A DNA stretch of 64,000 nucleotides from Alphaproteobacteria bacterium (lineage in GTDB: Bacteria; Pseudomonadota; Alphaproteobacteria; Rhodobacterales; Rhodobacteraceae). The stretch is from positions 32,965 through 96,964 of the forward strand of contig JAUHVK010000021.1 in assembly GCA_030425145.1 (NCBI GenBank), given 5' to 3'. Below, in pieces: positions 34,577 through 44,074 of this stretch. Both the position numbers and the translations under genes were made by a program. Under the pieces are notes generated by a model that was not told where the DNA came from, searched no databases, and was given only the letters and a program-made list of their open reading frames with translations. Every line of letters starts with the position of its first letter. The first letter of the stretch is position 1.

Positions 34577-34879
34577 TCATCCCTTGTTGCCAGCGGCGAC
34601 CCGGTCTTTCATCAGATGGGACGGACGGAACGTCAGTACCCGGCGGGGGTTAATCGGCACTTCTTCCCCGGTTTTGGGGTTGCGCCCAACACGCGCGGCC
34701 TTGTCGCGGATGGAGAATGTTCCGAAGGATGAAATCTTGACCTGCTCACCAGCGACCAAGGCGTCGGACATGTGATTGAGAACGGTCTCAACCAGATCCG
34801 CGCTTTCGTTCCTCGAAAGCCCCACCTCGCGAAACACAGCTTCGCTCAGGTCCATACGTGTGAGTGTCTTTTGTCCCAT
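34577..34879 (-). CDS. ihfA: Integration host factor subunit alpha
   Basis: 100 residues, DNA-bending protein that pairs with IHF-beta. [20 protein letters not shown] and the DNA-binding arm [25 protein letters not shown] (in parts) are diagnostic. It lies between fabH and the MerR gene, as in many alphaproteobacteria. Confidence 0.93.
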   Translation of the reverse strand: MGQKTLTRMDLSEAVFREVGLSRNESADLVETVLNHMSDALVAGEQVKISSFGTFSIRDKAARVGRNPKTGEEVPINPRRVLTFRPSHLMKDRVAAGNKG

Positions 34880-34974
34880 TGCACATAACCTCCCGGGTTG
34901 GCGGCAGAATGCGCCCTGCGAATTTACGAGTCAATATCAACGGCTTGGCAGAACGGTCTTGGACTGCTCTCAGT

Positions 34975-35946
34975 TTACCAGCGAAGGACCACCGCACCCC
35001 AGGCAAGACCGCCGCCAATTGCTTCGGTCACGATCACATCGCCGCGCTTGATCTGGCCGCGTTCCGCGCCAACCGAAAGGGCGAGGGGAATCGATGCGGC
35101 CGACGTGTTGCCGTGATCCTGAACGGTCACAACCACGTGGTCCATCGACAGACCAAGCTTCTTCGCTGTGCCCTGGATGATGCGGATGTTGGCCTGGTGC
35201 GGCACGATCCAGTCAACTTCGTCGCCGGAGATGCCCACCTTTTCCATCGCGGTTGTTGCGGTCTGGGCCAGTTTTTCCACAGCATGGCGGAACACTTCTT
35301 TGCCCTGCATACGCAGGAAACCTGTCGTCTGTGTGCTGACACCGCCATCAACATAGAGGATGTCGCGATGTTGGCCGTCGGAATTCAAATCTACGGAAAG
35401 GATGCCACGATCTGTCTTGTCGCCGACGCCTTCCTGCGCTTCGATGATCACAGCGCCAGCACCGTCACCGAAGAGCACACAGGTCGACCGATCCGACCAG
35501 TCCATGATGCGGCTGAAGGTTTCCGCACCGATGACCATGATCCGCTTGGCCTGACCGGACACGATCAGCGCATTGGCGTTGGCCAGCGCATAGACAAAGC
35601 CCGCGCAGACGGCCTGAACGTCATAGGCAAAACCACGGGTCATGCCCAAAGCGGCCTGCACCATGGTCGCGGCAGAGGGGAAGGTCAGGTCGGCGGTCGA
35701 GGTGGCCAGCACGATCGCATCAAGGTCATTTGCCGACAGCCCGGCATTCGCAAGCGCGTTTTGGGCGGCCTTGGTGGCGAGATCCGAAGTGGTTTCACCT
35801 TCGGCTGCGAAATGTCTGCGTTCGATGCCGGAGCGGGACTTGATCCATTCATCCGATGTGTCGAGCTCCGCTTCGAATTCCGAATTGGGCACTACGCGTT
35901 CTGGCAGGTAATGTCCCAGCCCTACGACAACCGAACGTATGGTCAT
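34975..35946 (-). CDS. fabH: 3-oxoacyl-ACP synthase III
   Basis: Starts fatty-acid synthesis by condensing acetyl-CoA with malonyl-ACP; 323 residues. Catalytic triad segments present: Cys in AVCAGFVYALANAN, His in VPHQANIRI and Asn in DHGNTSAASIPLA. The ATG overlaps the plsX stop (ATGA), so fatty-acid initiation and phosphatidate synthesis are coupled. Confidence 0.95.
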   Translation of the reverse strand: MTIRSVVVGLGHYLPERVVPNSEFEAELDTSDEWIKSRSGIERRHFAAEGETTSDLATKAAQNALANAGLSANDLDAIVLATSTADLTFPSAATMVQAALGMTRGFAYDVQAVCAGFVYALANANALIVSGQAKRIMVIGAETFSRIMDWSDRSTCVLFGDGAGAVIIEAQEGVGDKTDRGILSVDLNSDGQHRDILYVDGGVSTQTTGFLRMQGKEVFRHAVEKLAQTATTAMEKVGISGDEVDWIVPHQANIRIIQGTAKKLGLSMDHVVVTVQDHGNTSAASIPLALSVGAERGQIKRGDVIVTEAIGGGLAWGAVVLRW

Positions 35947-37052
35947 TTCGGGCTCTCCTCATCTTCTTTTTTTGTTTTGTCCGACTCGGTCACGATGTCG
36001 GTAATGGATGCCAAACGCGCCGCGAGCCGCTCGGAAAATCCGGATTTTGCCAGTTGCACCGCCAGTTCGATCGCGGCCGCAACGCCGGTTTCGTCAGCCG
36101 ATCCATGCGATTTCACAACAGTGCCGTTCAGACCAAGGAACACGCCACCGTTCACGCGACGCGGGTCAATCTTCCGCTTGAGCCGTCGCAGCGACGTCAG
36201 CGCCAGCAGCGAGGCCAGGCGCGACAGGGGCGAATAGGCAAAGGCTTCCTTCAGGCGGTCGCCGATCAGCGACGCGGTGCCTTCGCCGGTTTTCAACGCG
36301 ATATTGCCGGTAAAGCCATCCGTGACGATCACGTCACAGGCTTCACCAGGAATATCGCCGCCTTCGACGAATCCGACGAAATCGAACTGCGCCTTGTCGG
36401 CCATGCGCCCGATCAGTTCGTGCGCCTCTTTTAGCTCGGCCTTGCCCTTGTGTTCTTCGGTGCCGACATTCAGCAACCCGACACGCGGACGCTCCAGGTC
36501 AAGACCGTTACGGGCGTAGGACACGCCCATCAGCGCGTATTGCAGCAGATCCTGCGCGTCGGCACGCACATCGGCGCCGACGTCCAACATCACGTTGAAC
36601 CCCTGCGGATTGCGCGAGGGCCACAGAATCGCAATAGCCGGGCGGTTCACCCCCGGCAGCTTGCGCAAGCGGATCATGGAGAGCGCCATCAGCGCGCCGG
36701 TGTTGCCACAGGACACGGCGACGGTCGCTTCTTTGTCGCGCACGGCTTCGATGGCAGCCCACATCGAGGTGTCCTGCCCATGCCGCATGATGTGGCTTGG
36801 CTTGTCTTCCATCGACACGACGCCCGAGGCGTCCCGGATTTCGCACCGTCCCGCGAGGGACTTCTTGCGCTCGATCAGCTTGGACAGCTTGGCTTCGGGG
36901 CCATGGACAAGGAAGCGGATATCCGGGAGCGCCTTCGCAGAACGAGACATGCCGGAGACAACTGCCTCCGGCCCCAAATCGCCGCCCATTGCGTCGATAG
37001 AAAGCACGATTGGCGTAGATCCCACCTTGTTATGATCCTGCGAAGAGGTCAT
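35943..37052 (-). CDS. plsX: Phosphate acyltransferase PlsX
   Basis: Makes acyl-phosphate from acyl-ACP for glycerolipid synthesis; 369 residues. IVLSIDAMGGDLGPEAVV at the start, SCGNTGALMALSM and VTDGFTGNIALKTGEG are family landmarks. Part of rpmF - plsX - fabH - ihfA - merR, reading leftward. Confidence 0.95.
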   Translation of the reverse strand: MTSSQDHNKVGSTPIVLSIDAMGGDLGPEAVVSGMSRSAKALPDIRFLVHGPEAKLSKLIERKKSLAGRCEIRDASGVVSMEDKPSHIMRHGQDTSMWAAIEAVRDKEATVAVSCGNTGALMALSMIRLRKLPGVNRPAIAILWPSRNPQGFNVMLDVGADVRADAQDLLQYALMGVSYARNGLDLERPRVGLLNVGTEEHKGKAELKEAHELIGRMADKAQFDFVGFVEGGDIPGEACDVIVTDGFTGNIALKTGEGTASLIGDRLKEAFAYSPLSRLASLLALTSLRRLKRKIDPRRVNGGVFLGLNGTVVKSHGSADETGVAAAIELAVQLAKSGFSERLAARLASITDIVTESDKTKKEDEESPK

Positions 37053-37077
37053 GCGGAGGGTTTCGCCCTATCGTTGC

Positions 37078-37284
37078 TTATGCCGCGTCTTCGTCCAGGT
37101 CGATTTCGTCGGCCTGTGCGATTACTTCGCGATCTGCGTAGTGACCGCAGGACGGGCACACGTGGTGCGGACGCTTCAGTTCACCGCAGTTCGAACATTC
37201 GTTCGGGTTCGCTGCGACCAGCGCGTCATGTGCGCGACGGTTGTTGCGACGCGACTTGGATACTTTGTTCTGTTGGACGGCCAT
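37078..37284 (-). CDS. rpmF: 50S ribosomal protein L32
   Basis: 68 residues, [20 protein letters not shown], with four zinc-site cysteines (CSNCGE...CPSCGHY). The C-terminal acidic tail is longer than in enterobacteria. 25 bp upstream of plsX, the classic arrangement. Confidence 0.96.
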   Translation of the reverse strand: MAVQQNKVSKSRRNNRRAHDALVAANPNECSNCGELKRPHHVCPSCGHYADREVIAQADEIDLDEDAA

Positions 37285-37449
37285 GTCTCAACCTCAATTA
37301 GCAATAATCTGTGGCATGTTCGCCATGCCGCGTTTCAGGTGTGTCCGGCCTCATAAGGGGAAACCGGGCCGGGTGACAACCCCACCTCGGATGAAGGCGC
37401 GAACATAGGGGCAATCGTGGATTCCGCAAGCGTTTTCTGGACCTCAATG

Positions 37450-38007
37450 TCACGACTTGTCGTCAAGCCTGTCACGAAGGGCGGCAAGACCGGCAAAAGG
37501 CTTGGTGTCTTCGTCCTTGAGCGGCGTCACACCGTCCTCGGCGAACACCGCTTCGCCCAATTCCGCGTTTTCCGAGCGCGGGTATTGCGGCAAGGCCAGA
37601 ACCAGCGATTCGATCATCGCATCATGGACAGAGATCACAGACCCAAGCACTTCGGTGCTGGTGTCATCCGGCATCTCGGTCTCGGAACCTGGTTCGGCAT
37701 CCTCAAGATACTCGGCGGGAAGGTAATGGCGCTCCACTGCTTCATCGATCCGTGTCGTCACCGGATCAAGCGTGACGACGCAGGGCTGCACCACCGTGGC
37801 GCCCAATTCGCCGGTCAACGTCCAGCCGCGTGCACCTGACGGCGCGATCTTGCCGGTAAAGCGCAATTTCTTGATCCCCAGCAATCCAAGCTGTTCGGCA
37901 ATCGCCGCGCGCGCCGGTGCGTCGGGCTCTAGCGAGACCGACGTTTCCCGTCTGCTCGGCAGGTCGCTGACGCGAAATTCTCCGGGTTTCAGAACCTGTT
38001 GTGGCAT
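37450..38007 (-). CDS. DUF177 (YceD-like) protein
   Basis: 185 residues, cytosolic, linked to 23S rRNA accumulation in E. coli and plants. Recognised by VQPCVVTLDPVTTRIDEAVE, a strand-rich middle and the acidic C-terminal GEAVFAEDGV segment, and by its position upstream of rpmF. ATG 38007 chosen because MPQQVLKPGEFRVSDL matches the family start. Divergent from bamE. Confidence 0.82.
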   Translation of the reverse strand: MPQQVLKPGEFRVSDLPSRRETSVSLEPDAPARAAIAEQLGLLGIKKLRFTGKIAPSGARGWTLTGELGATVVQPCVVTLDPVTTRIDEAVERHYLPAEYLEDAEPGSETEMPDDTSTEVLGSVISVHDAMIESLVLALPQYPRSENAELGEAVFAEDGVTPLKDEDTKPFAGLAALRDRLDDKS

Positions 38008-38094
38008 ATCTTGTGTGCACCCTTTGCTTGAACGCAGGCCAAAGGCCGTGTAATCGGGATAAAAGGCAGCGAACGCCAACGCAAGAGAGGCGCC

Positions 38095-38550
38095 ATGCAG
38101 GGCATCAGATCGACAGTCAGGATCGGGCTTGTGACGCTTCTGTGCATTTCCCTAGCCGGATGCACCGCGCGCTACCGCACGCACGGCTATGTTCCCTCCG
38201 AAGACGAATTGCAGCAGATCGTGCCGGGTGTCGACACCCGCAGCACCGTGGAAGACCTGATCGGCGTGCCGTCGACCTCGGGCACGCTCAACGAATCCGG
38301 CTTTTACTACATCGAAAGCGATGTGCGCCATTTTGGGTGGAAAGAACCCGAAGTCGTTGACCGCGAAGTGCTGGCAATCACCTTTGATTCCTCTGGTGTT
38401 GTCGAAAACATCGAACGCTATGGCCTCGCAGATGGGCAGGTTGTGCCAATCGCACGTCGGATCACCCGGTCCGGTGACGGCGATATCGGGTTCATTCGCA
38501 AACTCTTTGGGAATATCGGTGGCATCAACGCAGCCGACTTCTTCAACTGA
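38095..38550 (+). CDS. bamE: Outer-membrane assembly lipoprotein BamE
   Basis: 151 residues. Lipoprotein signal peptide LVTLLCISLAGC (lipobox LAGC, Cys about 23), then HGYVPSEDELQQIVPGVDTR and STVEDLIGVPSTSGT, the SmpA/OmlA fold, and a C-terminal extension. Supports beta-barrel insertion by BamA. TGA overlaps the next gene (TGATG). Confidence 0.87.
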   Translation: MQGIRSTVRIGLVTLLCISLAGCTARYRTHGYVPSEDELQQIVPGVDTRSTVEDLIGVPSTSGTLNESGFYYIESDVRHFGWKEPEVVDREVLAITFDSSGVVENIERYGLADGQVVPIARRITRSGDGDIGFIRKLFGNIGGINAADFFN

Positions 38551-39341
38551 TGACCGGGACAGCAGCGGCGCACACCGTCGCTGCTGATCCGATGTCCGTC
38601 TTTTTGCGGTTCGGGCAGTATAGCGCTGTGATCGGGAAAACGCCGTGCAGCCGCGTTCCGGCAATGGCGCTCAGGGCAGGGGTATTTCGCAAAGGGAACT
38701 GCGACGAAGATCCGTTTGACGAAGATTGCCTGCACGGATGTGTCAGCACGTTTCCCAACCAACCACTTGTGGCCTTCCGGGTTCGATTGATCGAGTCGGC
38801 TTCCGATCTCTCCAACTGTTACACCGGCCAACACTACGACCTTTCGCCTCTCACGGACGTGTTGGGGCCGATCCTCGAACTTGGTCGTTTTTGCCAATCC
38901 GACGGGCCCAGTGACGCAACCGCTCTGCGGCTGGCCTGGGCGGCGCTGGGTGTATTGGTGGACAGGTACGACATCCGGTGGATGATCGGATGCAGCTCCT
39001 TTCCTGGTGGCAACGCCGCACGACATCAGGCCGAGCTGGCATGGCTGCGGGCACATCACCTCGGCCCCGAAGAGCTGCGCCCCAAACGACGGTCATCCCG
39101 CTGCACCAACCTGCCGGAAACAGGCACAGCCCCGGTTCACCTGCCACAGCTTCTGCGCAGCTATCTGAAAATGGGCGGCTGGGTCAGCGACCACGCCGTG
39201 CGCGACCCTGATCTCGATACGCTGCACGTCTTCACCGGGCTGGCAATCGACGCGATACCGGAGCCGCGCAAAGCCCGGTTGCGCGCCTTGGCGCGCGCCG
39301 CACAACCCACCCCCCTTGACCTTGCGCGCGCCGCGCCGTAG
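38550..39341 (+). CDS. OlsB-like N-acyltransferase, probable glutamine-lipid GlsB
   Basis: 263 residues, GNAT-fold relative of OlsB. Aligns with the olsB product at 43313: RAGVFRKG...DEDPFDEDCLH, VAFRVRLIES, ILELGRFC and LLRSYLKMGGWV, but with many changes. In Ruegeria pomeroyi an OlsB paralogue, GlsB, makes the lyso-form of glutamine lipid; a second OlsB-like gene near bamE fits that. Substrate assignment is inference; it could also use ornithine or another amino acid. Start at ATG 38550 overlaps bamE; MSVFLRFGQY 14 codons on is an alternative start. Confidence 0.65.
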   Translation: MTGTAAAHTVAADPMSVFLRFGQYSAVIGKTPCSRVPAMALRAGVFRKGNCDEDPFDEDCLHGCVSTFPNQPLVAFRVRLIESASDLSNCYTGQHYDLSPLTDVLGPILELGRFCQSDGPSDATALRLAWAALGVLVDRYDIRWMIGCSSFPGGNAARHQAELAWLRAHHLGPEELRPKRRSSRCTNLPETGTAPVHLPQLLRSYLKMGGWVSDHAVRDPDLDTLHVFTGLAIDAIPEPRKARLRALARAAQPTPLDLARAAP

Positions 39342-39350
39342 CGCGACGGC

Positions 39351-41165
39351 ATGGCCATCATTCCGCTTCTCCAACTCAACGACATTTCGCTCACCTTCGG
39401 GGGTGAGCCGGTGTTCCATGATCTCAGTCTTGTCGTCCAACCGGGCGACCGCGTGGCGCTTGTCGGGCGCAACGGCTCGGGGAAATCCACCCTGATGAAG
39501 GTGATGGCCGGGCTGGTGGAGCCGGATCACGGCGAACGCATCGTACCGCCGGGTATCAGCACCGGATATATGGAGCAGGATCCCGACCTCAGCGGTTTTG
39601 CGACGCTGGGTGATTACGCCATGCATGGGCTTGATCCTTCAGAGCTCTACAAGGTCGAGCGCGCGGGCGAGGGGCTGAAATTCGATCCGAACCGCGCCAC
39701 GGACACCGCGTCTGGCGGCGAACGCCGACGCGCGGCACTGGCCAAACTGATGGCTCAGGATCCAGACCTCATGTTGCTGGATGAGCCAACCAACCACCTT
39801 GATATCGAGGCGATCGGCTGGCTCGAAGACGAGTTGAAGCGCACCCGCAAGGGCTTTGTCCTGATCAGCCACGATCGGCGCTTCCTTACTGAACTTACCC
39901 GCGCGACGCTCTGGATCGACCGCGGCGCGGTGCGGCGCCAGGAAAAGGGGTTCGCGGCGTTTGAGGCCTGGCGCGACAAGACCTGGGAAGACGAAGACCT
40001 CCAGCGCCACAAGATGGATCGCAAGATCAAATCCGAAGCCCGCTGGGCGGTCGAAGGCATCAGCGCGCGCCGCAAGCGCAATATGGGCCGGGTGCGCGCC
40101 CTGCAGGATCTGCGCAGCGAACGCGCCGCGATGATCAAACGTCAGGACACCGCCGCGATGGAACTGGCCTCGGGGCCGAAATCCGGCCGCAAGGTGATCG
40201 AAGCTGTCGGTCTGACCAAGACCTTTGGCGACACAACCATTGTCCGGAACTTTTCCCTGACGGTGCAGCGCGGTGACCGTGTGGCCTTTATCGGCCCAAA
40301 CGGTGTGGGCAAGACGACCCTGATCCGTATGCTGATGGGCGAGATTGAACCCGATGCCGGAACGGTCAAACTGGGTACGAACCTTGTGCCTGCCGTCTTC
40401 GACCAGACACGCGCGCAGTTGAACGATGATCTCAGCCTGTGGGAAAACCTGACCGGCGATCCCGAGATGCGGGTGTCGGGCAAGGCCGATCAGATCATGG
40501 TACGCGGCGCGCCGAAACACGTGGTTGGCTATCTCAAGGAATTCCTCTTCGACGAACGACAAGCCCGCGCGCCGGTGCGGTCGCTTTCGGGTGGCGAAAA
40601 GGCGCGCCTCCTGCTTGCGCGGATCATGGCCCGCGAATCGAACCTGCTCGTGCTTGACGAACCGACCAACGATCTGGATGTCGAAACGCTCGACCTGTTG
40701 CAGGATCTGCTGGGCGAATATGACGGCACCGTGCTGCTCATCAGCCACGACCGCGACTTCCTGGATCGCGTGGCCTCGACCACGGTTGCGATGGAGGGTC
40801 GTGGGCGCGCCACGGTCTATGCCGGCGGCTGGAGCGATTACCGCGCCCAGCGGGGCGACGACGCCCCAGAAGCAGCGGCGCCGAAACCTGCGCCGAAACA
40901 AGCGCCGAAGCCTGCTGCTGAGACAAAGCAGAAATCCGGTCTGAGCTTTACCGAAAAACATCGCCTTGAAGAACTCCCCGGCGAGATCGACCGCCTGACC
41001 GCAGAGATCGGCAAGCTGGAACAGCTGATGGCGGATCCCGATCTCTTCACCCGTGAACCGGTAAAGTTCAAAAAGGCGTCCGAGGCTCTGGTCGCGCGCC
41101 AGACCGCGCTGGCCGAGGCCGAAGACCTTTGGCTGGAACTGTCGGAAAAGGCCGAGGCGGGGTGA
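39351..41165 (+). CDS. uup: ABC-F family ATPase (Uup-like)
   Basis: 604 residues with two ABC cassettes and no membrane domain. Walker A: GRNGSGKST (near residue 40) and GPNGVGKTT (near 320); signatures ASGGERRRAALA and LSGGEKARLLLA; Walker B LMLLDEPTNHLD and LLVLDEPTNDLD. A C-terminal coiled coil (about 530-600) is typical of Uup. Acts on ribosomes or nucleic acid, not transport. Confidence 0.9.
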   Translation: MAIIPLLQLNDISLTFGGEPVFHDLSLVVQPGDRVALVGRNGSGKSTLMKVMAGLVEPDHGERIVPPGISTGYMEQDPDLSGFATLGDYAMHGLDPSELYKVERAGEGLKFDPNRATDTASGGERRRAALAKLMAQDPDLMLLDEPTNHLDIEAIGWLEDELKRTRKGFVLISHDRRFLTELTRATLWIDRGAVRRQEKGFAAFEAWRDKTWEDEDLQRHKMDRKIKSEARWAVEGISARRKRNMGRVRALQDLRSERAAMIKRQDTAAMELASGPKSGRKVIEAVGLTKTFGDTTIVRNFSLTVQRGDRVAFIGPNGVGKTTLIRMLMGEIEPDAGTVKLGTNLVPAVFDQTRAQLNDDLSLWENLTGDPEMRVSGKADQIMVRGAPKHVVGYLKEFLFDERQARAPVRSLSGGEKARLLLARIMARESNLLVLDEPTNDLDVETLDLLQDLLGEYDGTVLLISHDRDFLDRVASTTVAMEGRGRATVYAGGWSDYRAQRGDDAPEAAAPKPAPKQAPKPAAETKQKSGLSFTEKHRLEELPGEIDRLTAEIGKLEQLMADPDLFTREPVKFKKASEALVARQTALAEAEDLWLELSEKAEAG

Positions 41166-41166
41166 C

Positions 41167-41210
41167 GTTTCCGTCAACGGAACCGCAAAACGAGTCGACT
41201 CGTTTTGCGG
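41167..41210. repeat. Pair of tetraloop hairpins after uup
   Basis: 41167-41184: stem GTTTCCG / CGGAACC with one mismatch, loop TCAA. 41183-41210: perfect 12-bp stem CCGCAAAACGAG / CTCGTTTTGCGG, loop TCGA. Starts 2 bp past the uup stop; same family as at 16047, 32130 and 60103. Confidence 0.72.
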
Positions 41211-41252
41211 TACTGCATGGCGGGCGGGCGTCGCTGACCTAGATCGCAACAC

Positions 41253-42356
41253 ATGACGGATCCCATCTTCATCGGCGCACGCATCTATCGCGGATCAAGC
41301 TATGGTCCGCTCCATCCGCTGTCGATCCCACGGGTGCCCACGGTCACGGATCTGTGCCGTAGTCTTGGCTGGCTGACCGGTACGCAGTACCGCACCAGCC
41401 CCTGCGCCAAAACCTCGGCCCTGACCGCGTTCCACACCCCGCGCTACATCACGGCGCTGCAACGGGCCGAAGCCACGCAGCGCCCGGACCCTGCACATGA
41501 TCTCGGCACGCTGTCGAACCCGGTCTTCCCCGAAGTGTACCGCCGACCCGCGACTGCCGCTGGCGGTGGGCTCTTGGCCGCCGAGCATGTGCGCAACGGC
41601 GGCGTGGCCTACAACCCCGGCGGCGGCACCCATCATGGGATGCCCGACCGCGCCAATGGGTTCTGCTATATCAACGAACCCGTGCTCACGATCCGGCATC
41701 TGCTGCAAATGGGCCTCAAACGCATTGTCTATGTCGATATCGACGCACATCACTGTGACGGTGTCGCGGTGGCGTTTCACGGCTCCGATCAGGTGCAGAT
41801 GATCTCGGTCCACGAAGACCGGCGTTGGCCGTTTACAGGTGCGCTGGACGACGATGCGGGCGGTGCGGCGATCAACATCCCCGTACCACGCGGTTTCAAC
41901 GACACGGAGTTCGATCTGATTCTTAACGAGGTGATCCTGCCTGCCGTCGCTGCGCAAAAGCCGAATGCGATTTACCTGCAATGCGGCGCGGATGCCGTGA
42001 CCGAGGATCCGCTGTCGCGGCTCACCCTATCAAACCGCTGCCATGTTGCGGCGGTCACGGCCCTGGGGGGGATGGCCCCGCGCCTGATTGTGTCTGGTGG
42101 TGGAGGATATAACCCGTGGAGTGTCGGCCGCGCTTGGAGTTGCGTCTGGGCAACCCTTGCTGGGCAGGAAATCCCCGACCATCTGCCGCAAGACGCGGCT
42201 GACATTCTTCGGGCATTGCAATGGACACGTAAGGCCCAACCCTCTGAGGCGTTGTTGACCACGCTTCTTGATGAACCCCGCCATGGCCCCATCTCGGATC
42301 AGGTCCGCGCTGCGGTGGCACAGATTTCTAACCGTTCAACTCGGTGGAGCGGATAG
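41253..42356 (+). CDS. Histone-deacetylase-family hydrolase (AcuC/HDAC-like)
   Basis: 367 residues, arginase/deacetylase fold. PGGGTHHGMPDRANGFCY holds the paired catalytic histidines, YVDIDAHHCDGVAV the zinc Asp/His, and VSGGGGYNP the C-terminal loop. Likely deacetylates a small acetylated amine (polyamine or acetoin-related) or a protein lysine. Ends in a 21-bp convergent overlap with chpT. Confidence 0.83.
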   Translation: MTDPIFIGARIYRGSSYGPLHPLSIPRVPTVTDLCRSLGWLTGTQYRTSPCAKTSALTAFHTPRYITALQRAEATQRPDPAHDLGTLSNPVFPEVYRRPATAAGGGLLAAEHVRNGGVAYNPGGGTHHGMPDRANGFCYINEPVLTIRHLLQMGLKRIVYVDIDAHHCDGVAVAFHGSDQVQMISVHEDRRWPFTGALDDDAGGAAINIPVPRGFNDTEFDLILNEVILPAVAAQKPNAIYLQCGADAVTEDPLSRLTLSNRCHVAAVTALGGMAPRLIVSGGGGYNPWSVGRAWSCVWATLAGQEIPDHLPQDAADILRALQWTRKAQPSEALLTTLLDEPRHGPISDQVRAAVAQISNRSTRWSG

Positions 42357-42965
42357 GGGCAGTCTCATCTGCATACGGGACGCTCCGACCTCCAGATCGG
42401 GAAAAAAGCTCCGATCCCGGCAAATTCGAGCCAACAGCGCAAATTGAACATGGGCCGGGCTGATTTCGGGCAGGTCGGGACAGCCTCGATCGGTCAACAC
42501 GGTCCAGATCGGCAGATCGCTGCGCAGGCTGGTCGCCTCGGCATCGGCCACAAGCACCTTATCCTGCCGTGCAAGCGCCAAGCGTCCGCCGTGTGGCAGC
42601 GCGGTCTCAAGGCAAAGCGCGGAAAGATAGGCAAGCTGCGTCGCATCACGCGTCAAATCTTCGTCGATCTGCCATATCGCCGAAATCCGCGTGCCCACGT
42701 AATGATCGGCAAGCGTTTTGCGCGCTTCGACCACAGGGATAAACGTCGCATCCGCCGCCGTGCCAAAGGCAATGCGGAAAAACCGGATTCGGGCTGCGGC
42801 GTAATCGCAGCTTTGCTGGATCAGCGACATTTCCGGACCGATTGGCGCCGTCGCCGTCAATTCGGCCAGTTCCAATCCGTTGGAAATTGCGCCAATAGGG
42901 CTGATAAGGTCGTGGCAAATGCGCGATCCGATCAAGGACGCCAGTAAAGCTGCGTTCTGGTGCAC
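42336..42965 (-). CDS. chpT: Histidine phosphotransferase ChpT
   Basis: Relays phosphate from CckA to CtrA and CpdR in the alphaproteobacterial cell-cycle phosphorelay. 209 residues. The dimerisation helix has GSRICHDLISPIGAISNGLE with phospho-acceptor His18; the rest is a degenerate histidine-kinase ATPase domain lacking the N and G boxes. Start taken at GTG 42965, preceded by GGTGGAGG at 5-bp spacing and matching the usual short N-terminus; a GTG at 42980 is the longer option. In Roseobacters this pathway controls motility and gene transfer agents. See the CtrA box at 15631. Confidence 0.85.
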   Translation of the reverse strand: MHQNAALLASLIGSRICHDLISPIGAISNGLELAELTATAPIGPEMSLIQQSCDYAAARIRFFRIAFGTAADATFIPVVEARKTLADHYVGTRISAIWQIDEDLTRDATQLAYLSALCLETALPHGGRLALARQDKVLVADAEATSLRSDLPIWTVLTDRGCPDLPEISPAHVQFALLARICRDRSFFPDLEVGASRMQMRLPLSAPPS

Positions 42966-42998
42966 TATATCCTCCACCACACAGTACGGAGACCGCGC

Positions 42999-43181
42999 AT
43001 GACTTCCCTCAACAGCCTTTTGGAACCCGGTTCACTGGTCCGCCATCCCGATGAGCCGGATTGGGGCATTGGGCAGGTGCAATCGAATATCGGTGACCGC
43101 ATCACGGTCAATTTCCGTGAAGTCGGAAAGGTGGTGATTGACGGATCACGCATTGGTCTGGTCCCTGTTTTCGATGAGTGA
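42999..43181 (+). CDS. DUF3553 small protein
   Basis: 60 residues, LLEPGSLVRHPDEPDWGIGQVQSNIGDRITVNFREVGKVVI in parts: the DWGxGQVQS core of DUF3553, resembling the CarD/UvrD tail-type SH3-like fold. Divergent from chpT with 33 bp between starts. Function unknown. Confidence 0.85.
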   Translation: MTSLNSLLEPGSLVRHPDEPDWGIGQVQSNIGDRITVNFREVGKVVIDGSRIGLVPVFDE

Positions 43182-43312
43182 ACATCTCGACCAAGGGTTG
43201 ATAAAAACTTAATCACCTAAAAATAAACTAGTTTTTCCGGTCAGCCCGACGCCGTTGCGCGTCAGATGGGTGCGCATTAAGGTGGCCTCGAACGAGGTGG
43301 GCCACCCCAAGA

Positions 43313-44074
43313 ATGCTACAAACTGCTCCCAAGTATCAGGTCTCGCTTGCCCGGTCCGAGGCCGACATCCGCGCAGCACAGCGGTTGCGCTACGAGGTGT
43401 TTGTGGACGAATTGGGCGGCAACGGTGACGAGATTGACCACGTCGCCCAGATCGAAGCCGATGCCTTCGATGCCCATGCCGACCATCTGCTGCTGCGCGA
43501 CCTGCGTGGTGATCCCGACGACGTGATCGGAGTCTATCGCCTGATGACCGAGGCTCACGCCAAAGCAGCAGGGCGCTTTTATTCGGCCAATGAATTTGAT
43601 CTGACGCCATTGCTGAGCAGCGGTCTGACGCTGCTGGAACTGGGACGCTCCTGCCTGCGCCCCGCGCATCGCGGTGGCCCGGCGCTGATGGCGCTTTGGC
43701 AGGGGTTGGCCGGCTATGTAGCGGATCGCGGGATCGACATCCTGTTCGGCACGGCCAGCTTTCACGGTACCGATTTGACCGCGTTACAGCAGCCGATCTC
43801 GTATCTGCACGCGGCTTATCTGGCGCCGGAGCCTTTGCGCGTCACATCAACCATGCGCCCGCAACCCGACCTGCTTCCGCCCGAGCAGATCGACCGCAAA
43901 GCCGCGATGCGCGACACGCCGGCGCTGATCAAATCATACCTCAAGCTGGGCGGAGCAATCGGGCAGGGGGTTTATTTGGATGCGGCCTTCAACACCACCG
44001 ATGTCTGCCTGATCCTCGACACGAAACAGATGTATGCGGGTCGCTTTGATCGCCCGGCTGGGCGGGCGACATGA
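43313..44074 (+). CDS. olsB: L-ornithine N-acyltransferase OlsB
   Basis: 253 residues. Adds a 3-hydroxy fatty acid from ACP to ornithine, giving lyso-ornithine lipid. Markers: RYEVFVDELGGNGDEIDHVAQIEADAFD (in parts), GVYRLMT, LLELGRSCLRPAHRGG and IKSYLKLGGAIGQG. 4-bp overlap with olsA confirms the pathway. Ornithine lipids are common membrane lipids of marine Roseobacters. Confidence 0.92.
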   Translation: MLQTAPKYQVSLARSEADIRAAQRLRYEVFVDELGGNGDEIDHVAQIEADAFDAHADHLLLRDLRGDPDDVIGVYRLMTEAHAKAAGRFYSANEFDLTPLLSSGLTLLELGRSCLRPAHRGGPALMALWQGLAGYVADRGIDILFGTASFHGTDLTALQQPISYLHAAYLAPEPLRVTSTMRPQPDLLPPEQIDRKAAMRDTPALIKSYLKLGGAIGQGVYLDAAFNTTDVCLILDTKQMYAGRFDRPAGRAT

